64,000 bases of DNA from NCBI GenBank assembly GCA_032622095.1, contig CP136064.1, positions 175,166,247-175,230,246 on the forward strand, read 5' to 3'. The position numbers were made by a program, and so were the translations under genes. Positions 30,979 through 42,629 of this stretch are shown here, piece by piece; position 1 is the first letter of the stretch; each line of letters begins with the position of its first letter. The stretch is from Siphonodentalium dalli (Eukaryota > Mollusca > Scaphopoda > Gadilida > Siphonodentaliidae). The notes under the pieces are model-generated. The model was not told the origin of the DNA. It saw nothing but the letters and a program-made list of their open reading frames with translations, and made no database searches.

Positions 30979-33660
30979 TTTGTTTATAAAACATGGACAG
31001 ATAAGATCATATCTGACCTGTGTAATAAGGAATGCTTTTACTGTTAGGTACATGTACATTGTTAGGTACAAGTGTTTCATAACAGGGATTATGGTTTTCA
31101 AAAATATATGTAGTTTATACAATACAAAAGTGTTATCTATATAATGTTATACAGACATAATATGCTGAGGATGCTGGCCCCTATGACCCCTGAATCGAAA
31201 CAGATTACCATAGTTCATATAAAGAAAGTAAGTAGCCCTCAATCAAATGGTTTCACACATCACAATGTTTTACAAGTAGCTTGGAGTCCAACAACTATGA
31301 CAATATGAACAAATGGGAAAATAGGGTTCCTGGAAATATTAACATCTACCATCTTGATTTTCAAAACAAGGCATCACCTACAATAGTCATGTAAATTTAT
31401 CTGCCCGTTACCTACTGCATAGCTAAATAATATTGGCTATAAGCCATTATTTTAATTTCAAATTGAAAGCATGTGTCTGAAGGGTTAATATATTTCTTTT
31501 AAATCAATTAATCAGTCAGTACCAAAATCATTAGAAGTGAATAGTGTGCCAAGATAACCATAGATAGGAGATATGAGGAAGAGTCATTGTACATTATAGC
31601 AAGAGTCTCATACTGCCATTAATCAATTGGACAGATAGGATTAAACAATTTGCCAGCCAGTGAGCAGTTGTTTATCTTTACCTTCACCTAACTACCCCTT
31701 GAGCTCTGAACCATATGTCATCACTCAATTAATAACATATTTCACTTGGAATGACATCTATTAAACGTACTCTCAAATACTATGGATATTTGATGTTGGT
31801 AATTTATTGATATCATTATATTACATGCAACTATTGCAATAAAGTCTTCTTAATTTCAAAACAGGACATCGCACCAAATTAATGGTATAAAATTCAAACA
31901 AATGAAAGTGTCAATGACAATTTTTTTTTTAATTATTATAAAAGTTAACAAAAATGTTATTATAATTTTTTTTTAAATTGAGCAAGAAGTTCAATCTACA
32001 TGTATAAAAAATCTATTTTTCCGAAAAAGGGTCATAACTCCTTTAAAATAAATCGGATCAAACCCATATTCGAACTTGATCTGTATTTTGGGCTGCGAAA
32101 TTCATATACCAAATTTGGTTCCAATCAGATAAAAACTGTTTGAGTTATGGCAGAATGCGTGAATTCTAAGTTGAAAAAGATACATAACTCTGTAAAAATA
32201 ACTCGGATCAAACCCATGTTTGAACTCGATCTGTATTTTGGCCTGAGAAACCCATATACAAAATTTGGTTCCAATCGGATAGAAAATGCTTGAGTTATCG
32301 CATTATGCATAAAGTGTCTACGGACGGACAGACAGACAGATGGAACAAATGGCCACTTGCGTGTCTACACAATTGAGTGGCTAGATACCTATGTGACAAA
32401 TCGTTTTTATGTGGCTTCAAAAAGTGTTCTCACGAAATGCTAGTTGCGTGGCTGCAAATAAAGTGTCAATGTATTCTGTGACTTAAGGTTGGCGCATGTG
32501 AAGTAGTCAGCAGATTACCCTTCATTCACAATCTAGAGAGTTCATTAAGAAATAAAGTGTGATTAAGTAAAATATTATATATTTGTAAATAAGGTTGCTA
32601 ATGTGGCTAGCCACTTAAGCCGTCCGTCCGTGTCCTATAGAACACCGGTTGGACATCCATATTGATGGGCAAATTGTTTCCATTTTTTAAAGAACTACTT
32701 TTTCAAGTGACTTCCTCAAGCCACTTAGAACACATTTCAGGTGTCAAAATTCAAATAAGGTTGATAATGTGGCTAGCCACTTAAGCAATTTTGTGAGCAC
32801 CAAGGATGTATATGTGCCTTCTTAGTCACATTAGTAGTATTTTGTTAGCACGGACGGACGGACGAACGACGAGTGGTCAATCCGGACGTCGACACTATGT
32901 GTACCATACTATGGTATGGCTACACATAAAAAAATGTAGTAATAAAAACTCGGACAAAATTGTTTCCAGGGACAAACAGACGGACGGCTAGATGTACTGA
33001 CGACCAGACAAGCTGATTCCAGTATACCCCCCCCCCCCACAACTTGTTGCGGTGTACAAAAACATTCAGAGATAATAGGCAGTAGTCACATTAGTCGGTT
33101 TGAATGAGAAACCGGCGAATTCATGAATAAACAACATTGAACTGTTCTCACATTCTGAATAAACTTCTCTGAGTTCATCTCACTATCCCTGGGTTAATTT
33201 GGAAAAACCATTAGAAGCCGTTATTGTCCCCACTCATTTCAAAACAATATAAGTGGGTTGTTTACAATTACCAGTCGGCTAATCACACCTCACACTTCCG
33301 AGGGTGAGATGGCTTCAGAACATGTGATAGATAATCACTTTCAGATGCCAACCACATACGGTTCATATTTATCTCAAATACTGTATGAATATATACGGTT
33401 TTATTGAGATTAAACAAATTCAACAATTCAATCATAACCACAAAGATGTTAGAACTGTTGTGTCAAGTGCCTTTATGAAGTGAGACCACTGCAGCATGCG
33501 CTTCATACTTAAATGGTAAAATAGTACGATAAAACATAAAAAGGGGATATGGGTAAGTGATGTGTCTTTCAAAAAGTGTTAAATAAAAAATAAAAAAATT
33601 AAACAGTGTAAAATGAAAAAATATATGATTTTCACTTTTTTTCATTTAGAACTTTTTTTT
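30979..33660. repeat. Diverged satellite-like and dispersed repeats in COPS6 intron 1
   Basis: No coding sequence. Positions 32020-32300 hold two tandem units of about 155 bp (CATAACTC..TCGGATCAAACCCAT..CAAATTTGGTTCCAATC). Positions 32593 and 32760 each contain AATGTGGCTAGCCACTTAAG. The segment 32840-32930 ends with GTACCATACTATGGTATGG and CTACACATAAAA, also present at 38635-38730. Parts of 31100-31950 show nothing specific. Confidence 0.55.
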
Positions 33661-33663
33661 CTT

Positions 33664-34110
33664 TTTTAAATTGAGCAAGGATTTCAATCTAAAACATTTC
33701 TATTTTTTTAAAGAGTTATGTCCCTGGCTCCGCCCATATCTGACCCAGTGACCCTATTTGAACAAATATGAACCCCAGTCACCCAAGGACCCTCCGTACC
33801 AAATATAAACTAAATAGGCCTGATGGTTCTTGAGAATAAATCTTTTTAAGAATTTACTATGGAGGGAAAGCGTTATGGCCCTGGCTTCGCAGCTATTTGA
33901 CCCAGTGACCTCATTTGAACAGATCTGAAGGTGAATCACCAAGGGAACATCCACACCAAATATGAACCCATTCGGTCCTATGGATCTGGAGAAGATGATG
34001 TTCAAAGAATTGTTGTCGGACGGATGGATGGATGGATGGATTGACGGATGAATGGCGGACGACGAGTGATGACTATAGCTCCACCGGAGACTTTGTCTCA
34101 GGTGAGCTAA
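33664..34110 (+). repeat. Dispersed repeat ending CTCAGGTGAGCTAAAAA, copy B
   Basis: Matches copy A (5884-6302) across its length, including the GAGCAAGGATTTCAATC head, GGCTCCGCCCA block, GGAT microsatellite and TCAGGTGAGCTAAAAA end. The orientation is the same. Confidence 0.75.
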
Positions 34111-35185
34111 AAATTATAGCGTTTATATTAGAAAAATTGGCAGTCATTTACTGTGAAATGGCAGCAGTTTGTCAAAGCAATGATCCTTGACTTACTCATT
34201 TAGGAAAACAATCATGCCAAAAGTAACTCGTTTTGATGTGCATATGCATGAAAATTACAAACTGCACAGTATAATCTACAACTGAACTCAGCTAGGGGAG
34301 CTATAAATTTTAGCTATTGTAGCTAAATTTCACATTTGCCAGACCTGGTAGTGGTAAATTAACAGACAGGTCATAACTTGAGGTTTAGGATCGAAGCACA
34401 TGGTCCCGATTGTACCCGGTTAATTAGGCTGCCGAATATATTTGGGCCCAATAAAATTGGGGGCCAGGGCACAATCGTGAGTTGGAATTTCCAATTTTCA
34501 CTCCATTCCTATAATCATGCTATGGTCACTTTAGTCTATAGCCAACTGGCTACAATGTAGTCATGGTGGTTTATATTAATATGTACCCGGTATTTCTAAA
34601 GACTAATATTATTAACAATAATATATTGAGGTCACGAGCAATAACCATAATTGCTGTCGCCCTCTTGTTGCGATCTGCATAACAAGCAGCACTGTTATTA
34701 TACAGGCATTCATTTTCTGCCCACAGGTCTACCAGCCATTGTTCCTTGTTGATCGACCAGAATAATTGACTTTCATTCTGACTTTGATTTTGAATAGCGA
34801 TCGCTGCTAACTGTTCTGACATTTCGAATGAGGATTTGGTCATGTGACATTCTGTCATGTGACAAGCAAAACATGCACATTTCCATCATCACGAGCCGGA
34901 TCCTCCTGATGAAATCCAATTCAGTTCGATCCCTCCAATTAAATTTGAGCCAACGAAATTGGCTCGATTGTTAGGCACACAGCCACACACGGTCCCAATT
35001 GTCCCCGAATTATCCTGCAGCAGGATTAATCGAGGACAATCGGGATGGTGTGCACCGACACTTAGTATACCTGTATCATGGGTTATATGCTCTCAATAAA
35101 ATTTGGTATGGATGTTCACAATCACAAGGGCATTTAATGATATTTTCAATGGTAATGATAATTTTTTCCCTATTTATTTTCACAG
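34111..35185. other. Non-coding COPS6 intron 1 segment
   Basis: Holds a diverged inverted pair of CCCGATTGT/ACAATCGGG type blocks (34400-34440 and 35000-35045), perhaps remains of an element. No gene seen. Confidence 0.4.
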
Positions 35186-35755
35186 ATACTAGAATACGGA
35201 GCTGCAGTTTGGGACCCACGTGAACAGAGACATAAGTCACATAACAGACCTAGAGAAAGTACAACGACAGGGTGCCAGATTCATCAAAAACAACTATGTC
35301 CAGGCGAATGGGTGTCTCAGTAACAGACATGCTAAATGAACTGGAATTACCATCACTTCAAGAAAGAGGTCGAGAGATAAAGTTAACCCAGTTATATACA
35401 TTGTAAGATAGTGAAGGGGATGGTGCCAGCTCTCAATGTAGATGACTTCCTGACACAAAAAAAGGAAAACAGGAAAATCACTGCAACATCTTTTCCGGAC
35501 TTTATTTCTTACATCGTCGAAATGAGGTTTGTAATAACCAATGGCCATTTAATACCAATACATACACTCCTTTTTCACTAAAACAACCATCGATTGGAAA
35601 AAACTTGATGACTCTATTGTGTGCGCCAGAGGAATTCCTAAGGCCAGTGAAGACTCTCCGCAAGATCACTGTTCCTGGAGATTTCTATCCTTCGCAGCCT
35701 CCAGGATTAACTTTAACAACACAGACACCTTCCTCCCTGTGCGCCTATAAAGGCC
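35186..35755 (+). pseudogene. Decayed LINE reverse transcriptase C-terminus
   Basis: Reading through at least two or three frameshifts gives ILEYGAAVWDP, then DLEKVQRQGARFIKNNY, then SVTDMLNELELPSLQERGRE. These blocks follow the RT thumb in Jockey/CR1-like non-LTR retrotransposons (family pattern: LEYASAVWDP..LEAVQRRAARF..LGWPTLQERR). Sense strand is plus, opposite to COPS6. No 3' tail or target duplication was recognised. It is non-functional. Confidence 0.75.
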
Positions 35756-36599
35756 AGTATTAGCCCCTGCATGGAAACCCTATAGAGCGTTCTTAATCAC
35801 GTGATTGGATACGAGACGCGCCGCCATGTTGGATGTATAGACATCCATAAACAAGCATTGAATTAATAGGATTAATTAAGAAAGCTACTTTAAAAACCTC
35901 TCGTTATGGCTTCGACGGAATTAATTGCAATATTGGCCAACGCTATTAACAGCCTTCATAATTGGCTACGGCAATCAGCATTGCCGAAGAAATTTGCTGA
36001 AGCAAACTGGGGCACGGCATACTGTTGCCGTAGCGGATTTCCGAAGCCAAACAATCTGAATTAAGAGGGCTGCTATTAATAATCATGAACATTTCTAAAA
36101 GAAATACATCGAAATGTTAGATAAACCTACTATAGGGTGCGATATTTATTAAAAAGAATAGAGTGTAGACTCGGATCTGTCGCCAAACGTTACAGATCCA
36201 TATATACCACAGTTATGTTTTGAAATAAAATTATTACAGGTTTACCTAATTTGTTTTCAATGAATGATAATGTACATGTAGTCCATGTATTATCAAAACA
36301 AATGAGCTCCCCGGTGTTGCATTTATGTGTATTTTAAAACGCTGTATGAATGTAACACGACAATATATCTTCTTTCCGATATTTTCAAGCAAGATGGCTA
36401 TATGTGTGTAGAAGCATCTTGTAAAAGTGACAGCCGTTTGATAACAAAAACAAAGAGAGCAACTTTGATAAACGAGAGGCCGATCACGATCGGCAGATGT
36501 TTAACCCATACCTTGGCGATAGTGATTAGCTATTTTCAAAATCTGTATACCAATTTTTTCATGAGTATAAGACTTTCAACAATTCACAGCTTGCTATTA

Positions 36600-38735
36600 A
36601 TTAATAGTTCCCAAGTGGAATCAGACTTATTGGGCAACTTGCTCACATAAACACAATATGACCATGGATATGGCATTAAATTTCAAGATACAATGTCTGT
36701 AAACAGCAGAATATTATTAAATATGGGATAAATATTTTCAAAACCATTCAATCAATACCAAAATTTATACAGGTGAAGAAATTTATGTGTCATGATTAAC
36801 CTGGATGAGATTATAAAAGTTATCGGTGAGAAATATTTGACCAATAAGTAGTCTCAAGAATACCAGCACCATTATTATTCTGCAGCCCAAATGCAATTGA
36901 GTGAATTTAAAAATAAGATATTTCATCTGATGATGAATATTGGTCAATTGGTGGCTTATAGAAATCCTTACTGAACCTGGTTCAAGGGATAATTTAATAT
37001 CTGCCTATCGGATATCATATGTCTATGGAATGGGTTAATTTTAAACGCAAAATCCATGCAAGCGAAAAGTGGGCAACTCCAACACAGATACATGTATGTG
37101 TTATAGAGTGATAAAGCTAAATAACCCAACCACAGTCAGACACATGCACCATAGCTGTTAAAGATATAATAGTTATGAAATTAAGAACATAACAACTCTA
37201 TTTATCTACTTCTTACATTGGAACCTGAGTCATAATATTGTTGCGTTAGCTACATATTAAAAAGTTATGAGATCATTGAATTAGAGACCAATCAATACTT
37301 GAACATTTATACAAGTGATGGGTGTATAGACCTGGATATTATTAAATGTGATTGATAATGGTTGGATATAAAATATTTTAAAGCAGAATTATTAGATAAG
37401 TAAAGGTGAGATATGAGAATGGTCAGATTGATAATATTAGAGTCATAACATTGGATTGCATACAGTATATCTATGGTTAACTTTATTCTAAGCTGATCAT
37501 TTGAAAGATACAATGTCTGTAAACAGCAGAATATCATTAAATATGCAAGGGAAAAGTGGATCACCATCAACCTGGACATAGAATAGGAGAATGATCACAT
37601 GAAAAACATCAGAAGACCATATGATGTGCGGAGAGGGTTAATAATGTTCAATGATGTAACTATGGAATGGGTGGGTTAATTTATTTCTAAGTTACAGTGT
37701 GAGTGTAAACAAAAATGTCTATAAACAAAAATGTCTGTAAAATATCCCAACAAATAAACAATGGACTATTCCAATTTGTAATTTTGGAATACAGTAGGTG
37801 TACATTAACTAATAATGAACCTGTTTCAACAAATGGGTTAACTTAATATTGCACAGAACAGAATAGAGAACCATCCATTAATTATATTCTTGACAGCCAC
37901 CTGCAACCCACCAAGGCTATCTAACTCAATATAGTGTACAGCTAAAATAAATAAAACTAATAAGAGAGGCACTGTGTGAGACAACTTGTCTTAAAATCCA
38001 ACACTGGCAGACAACAGCTATTTAGTTACATGATCATTTACTTGAATTACAAATGTCCATAACTCTGTTAAAATATATCAGATCAAACCCAAATTTGAAC
38101 TTGATTTGTATTTTGGGGTGAGGATCATATGTATCAAATTTGGTGCTGATCAGATGATTTAAGTCTTCACAGCTTGGATGAATTCTATTTAAAAACAAGA
38201 GTGGAAAGGGTTAACAAAACAATACCAAAATCCATACAGATAAAGAACGTGCTAACAAAGACCTAGGTAAGAAATATGAGGCAGATCATATGCAAATTGT
38301 TTGACTTAGATGCATCAGATAGAATTTGTGCGCAGGGTTAATTATTTTCTAAATCGATCAACTGATCGATACCAAAAACTATACAGGTGAGGGGTGTGTC
38401 ACCATAAACCTACATTTCAAATATGAACACAATCGGACAAAAAACACTTGGGTTATTGCATCGGATAGCACATGCCCATGTGTGGATGCAAAGTGTTAAT
38501 AATTTCTAAACCGATCAATCGATCTATACCAAAAACTATACAGGTGAGGGGTGTGTCATTGTAAACATGCACATGAAATTTGAACATGATCCGATAAAAG
38601 ATACTCCAGTAATCGAATCGGATAGCAAGTGTCTACAGACGGACGGACGGACAGACAGACGGACGAACGACGGATGGTTGATCCGGACGTCAGCATTATG
38701 TGTACCATACATGGTATGGGTACACATAAAAACAA
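36600..38735. repeat. Old diverged satellite-like DNA
   Basis: The phrase ACCAAAAACTATACAGGTGAGG with GGGTTAATT-type spacers recurs at irregular intervals (for example 36745, 38225, 38360, 38520). AACAGCAGAATAT(C/T)ATTAAATATG recurs near 36705 and 37525. The tail (38635-38730) has a GGACGGAC microsatellite and a GTACCATACATGGTATGGG hairpin before TACACATAAAA. Confidence 0.55.
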
Positions 38736-39570
38736 GAGTGATTTTTTGCCATTTCCGATAACCAACAAAGATCGATGCTTACGTTGTATCAAAGTGCGAA
38801 ACAAACACCATTATATAACTTCAATATAAAATAGACTATCTAATATCGGAACAGTGCTAATTTATAGCTCCCACCTTGATGAAATAACTTGAAGCCGATA
38901 GGAGGTGTACATGTCGTAATTAATCTATAATCTCTCTTTTGTTAAACATTACACCCTCAGGCATCAAATTTAAAGTTGGCAAAAAATAAATATAACGATA
39001 TACATATCCGTTTCCCGTAACTTGGCTGAGTCACATTAAAGGTGTCAACAACTTTGCGACCGGATGCAAAGGATTATCAAAACGTGGTGTTTTTTTTAAT
39101 TCCACATCTTATTTGGCCATCATTAAGTACATGAAAGAAAAACGCCGATTATGGAGTCAGTTACTTGTTTTCATGTGGCAACAATAGCACAAAGTGAACT
39201 CGTTCTATGAAGGTTGCATGTACACAGCGGGAAGCACGTGAAATGTGTTAAATTTCTTGTCATTCGCTTGGAGACTTTTGTTGATTCCCATTTACATGTG
39301 TGCATTGTCGGCTTGTCACAGTCATGTGGAGGAAGCTTTAGATTCTCAAACGGATTGACTTCGATTAAGTTAAACGTTCGCAGAAGACGGATCATACAGG
39401 TTAGCATGGCATCTATCCTTTCTATGCGATATGTATAGATGTAGGCCCTACTTGTACGAAACTACTTGTATAATTCTCTAAATATGCATGTTTATTTAAA
39501 GCTTGAATAGCAGAAATTTTAAGTCAATATCACCACGGTGTTAAATCAATTTCATGTACATATATATACA

Positions 39571-39766
39571 TAGGTAGCAAGTTTGGGCTCAATCGGTTGA
39601 GCCGTTTTCGAGTCTACAAAGGACAAACACACATATACATGTATATATATGGAAGTCTTAAAATATATAGTAGACTAGCAGGTTAGCCCGCCACTGGCGT
39701 GCTTGGTCAAAAACATGGCAATGTTTTATGTTTTTCAATGAGTTAATATTGGGTTTTTCAATATTT
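39571..39766 (-). repeat. Perfect inverted copy of the Helitron unit 12/13 junction (196 bp)
   Basis: The reverse complement matches 30454-30649 at every base I compared. It contains the 3' hairpin and CTAG of one unit and the TCTACTATA start of the next, so it spans a tandem junction and has no Helitron termini of its own. It lies inside the 35780-40058 element. Confidence 0.9.
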
Positions 39767-40096
39767 AACACTTCACATAAAAAGTACTCGCGGCACAATT
39801 AATATTCATAACACATCATCGATCGGGACTATACTATTTCGATTTTTTAGATTGTAATTTTATATCTTTACATTCAACTGTAAATAACATTGTGTGCACA
39901 AAACACTGGTTGATAGGCAATGCACACGAATGAGACACCTGATTATAATTAACTATAACTTCCCGCAAAAGTGGCTTGTTTATACCCGTTGCTACATCCA
40001 ATATGGCGCCGCGCAATGCAAACTGGGGTGTGTGACGTCACACGGAAACGCTCTATAGATACAGTATTTCGGCTAGCGAAGCCATTTGCTGAAGTA

Positions 40097-40439
40097 CCGC
40101 TATACTTAAAGTAATTGACCACCAATAACGTGGTGTCACCCCGTTAATATGGCGGTACTATACCGCGGTATCCTCCAATACCGCGTTACTGATACCGCTT
40201 GTTAACGCGAACAAGTATGTGTGAGTAAATACCTCCCCTAAAAGAGTTCCATGAAAATCACCGCGGTATTCAACAAAATTAATGCGGTGCCCGCTAAAAG
40301 ACCACGGTATCATTATCGCCCAATACCATAACTCCACGCCATGACCGTCTCGATACCGCTACCGTTTATTACCGATATCACCGCGGTCATGACCGGGGTA
40401 TCACCCCGTTTTTCTGGTCAATTACTTTGAGAATAGCGG
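40097..40439. mobile_element. 343-bp MITE with TA duplication (Tc1/mariner-like)
   Basis: Ends CCGCTATACTTAAAGTAATTG and the near-complement at the right; flanked by TA on both sides (40095-40096, 40440-40441). The interior repeats ACCGCGGTAT and its complement many times. The surrounding sequence (GCTGAAGTA|CTGGGCCAC) resembles the uninterrupted copy at about 36000-36020, which supports an insertion. It is about 250 bp from COPS6 exon 1, inside intron 1. Confidence 0.8.
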
Positions 40440-40691
40440 TATACTGGGCCACGATAAAGGGATGCTGCAGTGGATTGTCGAAGCTAAACAATCTGAATTC
40501 AGAAGGCTGCTGACCTGACAAAATTGAGAGAGAAGACTCAGAAGTGTGGATCGTGGCTGTCCCAATGATGATTCACAACCTCAAGTAAGCGAAGCAAACA
40601 TCTAACCATGATACCAATAGATCATGTCCATTCATGATCAGCCATTTATCATTATATTACGTTTTATTTAAGTACTGTATTTTTAGTCTAC

Positions 40692-40857
40692 CTTGTGACT
40701 GTTTTCCCGATTGAGCACGAACCCTTGTCCAATGTTCAGACACATTCATTATTACAAGTGGGTGTAATGAAATTGAAACGCTTCCAGTCGTCCCTGTTGA
40801 TGCCATGACTTTGTTCACAGTTGTATCATTACTATCAACCTCCATGTTCGAAGCCAT
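40692..40857 (-). CDS. COPS6: COP9 signalosome subunit 6, exon 1 (start codon)
   Basis: First coding exon of CSN6, a non-catalytic MPN-domain subunit of the COP9 signalosome, which removes NEDD8 from cullins. It encodes residues 1-55 plus one base. The short acidic N-terminus is followed by [19 protein letters not shown], which matches the start of the CSN6 MPN domain ([20 protein letters not shown] type in vertebrates, from family knowledge). The ATG at 40857 is the first in frame and gives a family-like start MASNMEVD. The donor reads CAAG|GTAGAC. Phase 1 joins exactly to exon 2: the split codon becomes Val of QVVGALIG. The reading frame continues open past the donor into intron sequence, so an ORF-only call would overextend it. 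The next exon is almost 32 kb away. Orthology is recognised from sequence memory, not a search. Confidence 0.93.
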
Positions 40858-41708
40858 GGTCGGTTAATTAGCGATTATTTACGAATTCCTCTGAAAAATT
40901 TCTACAAAATGACAAACATGAAATATTCCACGGGAGGTAACCTCGTTTAACCGGAAATAACCGGAAACAGTTTTTGGTTTACTCCAAGTTTTGGAATTAA
41001 CATTTTGGACGGAACAAGAAGTACATAAATGAAGAAATTAGAAACAATTTTAACTAAATTGGTTTGTATTAATTATATATAATTTTATAAATGTATAGTG
41101 CCTAAATTTTAAGAAAACATCAAATTAAAAGTACATTTCTTGACTAAATATTTAATTATAATTTTCCGTTTCCTCGTCTGAAAATTTGAATTGCCAATTT
41201 GGCGGGAAATTTCCGGAAAACAAATTTCTAAATCAGCTTTCAAAGTATATAATATATGTCGATAGTTATCACTTTTTTTCAAACTATACATCTAATTTCA
41301 ACAATTGCACTTTCTGAAGTAATATACCATATCTTTGAATCATTCCTTTAATGGCTTTATCGATAAACATGATTATTTCAATTCTCCTCTCTCCGACTCT
41401 CGACAATCTCGTCATGCTAAACAGCTAATTTAGTAATTAAGTAATTTGCTTATACAAATTACAATTTACAAAATTCACCAACAAATAATGAAAGATCTAG
41501 ATATCTCCCTACCATGTGTGCCTACCAGGGCCATAAGTTCCTCTGCACTGGCAAAACCGACAAACTATATTGAACTTGAAGCCGTCTTCTTCCCACCCAC
41601 TAAATTTAGTGACTATAAACCACGAACATAAACGAACACAGCCACATTAGCATTATTTGAATACAAAGCTACTAAACAACGAACATAACTTTGGCCGTAT
41701 AGCACTAT
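40858..41708. other. COPS6 5' flank
   Basis: Presumed promoter and 5' UTR of COPS6 on the minus strand. No TATA box or CpG island stands out; the sequence is AT-rich. The right end (about 41640-41708) belongs to a repeat shared with 55990-56065 (inverted). Confidence 0.45.
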
Positions 41709-42629
41709 CCCAGATAGCCACCCGAAGTCGGCTGCCGACGTCTGCGTGGCCGTCTGCTATGACGTCGGTCCGACGTCGGCATATGGTTGGCAGTCGACGT
41801 CATGCCGACCACCGTCGGTTCGATGTCATTTGCCGACCGTCGGCAGCCGACGTTGGCAAATGGTTGGCCGCCGACCACAGTCGGCACGAAGGTTTTTCGT
41901 GGTCTTGATCGTGCCATGCATGATTATCTACTCAATATTAGCTACGGCACGGGCATAGATATGGAGTAAATAATTGTGGCGTGATCCAGTTCGTGGTCAT
42001 GTGAACTACTGAGCTCTATATACTATAATTGCAAACTAAACTACAAGATTAAAACGATTGCAATGCTCTGAATTTCCGGTTAACCAAGAAGTCACAGAAC
42101 AAATTTTGAAACGGTTATAAATGCCAGAAGAAAAATGGCTAATTGTCAATGTTTAATCGTGTTTATATAATTATACATTACAAATCAAACAAAGCTACTG
42201 ATATTGATAGGGATAATTCAAGTGGAAAATTATAAGATTGCGTATATTCGACCCAGACCTCAAATAGCTGCCAACAATTTTTAATGTTAAAATTCAACGC
42301 AAAAACCCGTATAACGGTATTTATTATGTATATACTTTTAGTGGATCGATCAGTATAGTGTTAAATATTTACACAACGGTGTCCGAAATGGTGCTTAACT
42401 TGTCTCTAATAAATCAGCCCGCACGTATATAGTTCTCTGTGAAATTCGTCAGACTTGCTTTAGACATAATGTCTGGAATTTTGAATTTTAAATTTTATAT
42501 CCCAGAGTTTCCTGTACTAAGATTTTTCCGGCCTAATCTTCTTGGGTTCGATTGCCTGAAGGTCCAAAACTCTGTACCACGAAGCTCCAATACTCCGAAA
42601 TTCCGATTAACTTTCCAGTTCACATCATA

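Larger units (their letters stand above)
35780..40058. mobile_element. 4.3-kb element with CTATAGAGCGTT inverted ends (tentative)
   Basis: Left end CTATAGAGCGTT, then CGCCATGTTGGATGTA and ATAAACAAGC. The right end, read inverted, has CTATAGAGCGTT, then CGCCATATTGGATGTA and ATAAACAAGC. Three matching blocks in the same order over about 100 bp make inverted ends likely. No target duplication and no transposase were found, so the superfamily is open. The interior holds other repeats, including a Helitron fragment. Confidence 0.6.
8736..40691 (-). other. COPS6 intron 1, about 32 kb, mostly mobile DNA
   Basis: Bounded by the exon 1 donor (GTAGAC, 40691) and the exon 2 acceptor (TTGCAG, 8736). It contains, left to right, MITEs, a 13-unit Helitron array with a nested Ngaro retrotransposon, diverged satellite-like DNA, LINE remains, a 4.3-kb element and a TA-flanked MITE. 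No host exon for another gene is visible in it. Confidence 0.85.
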
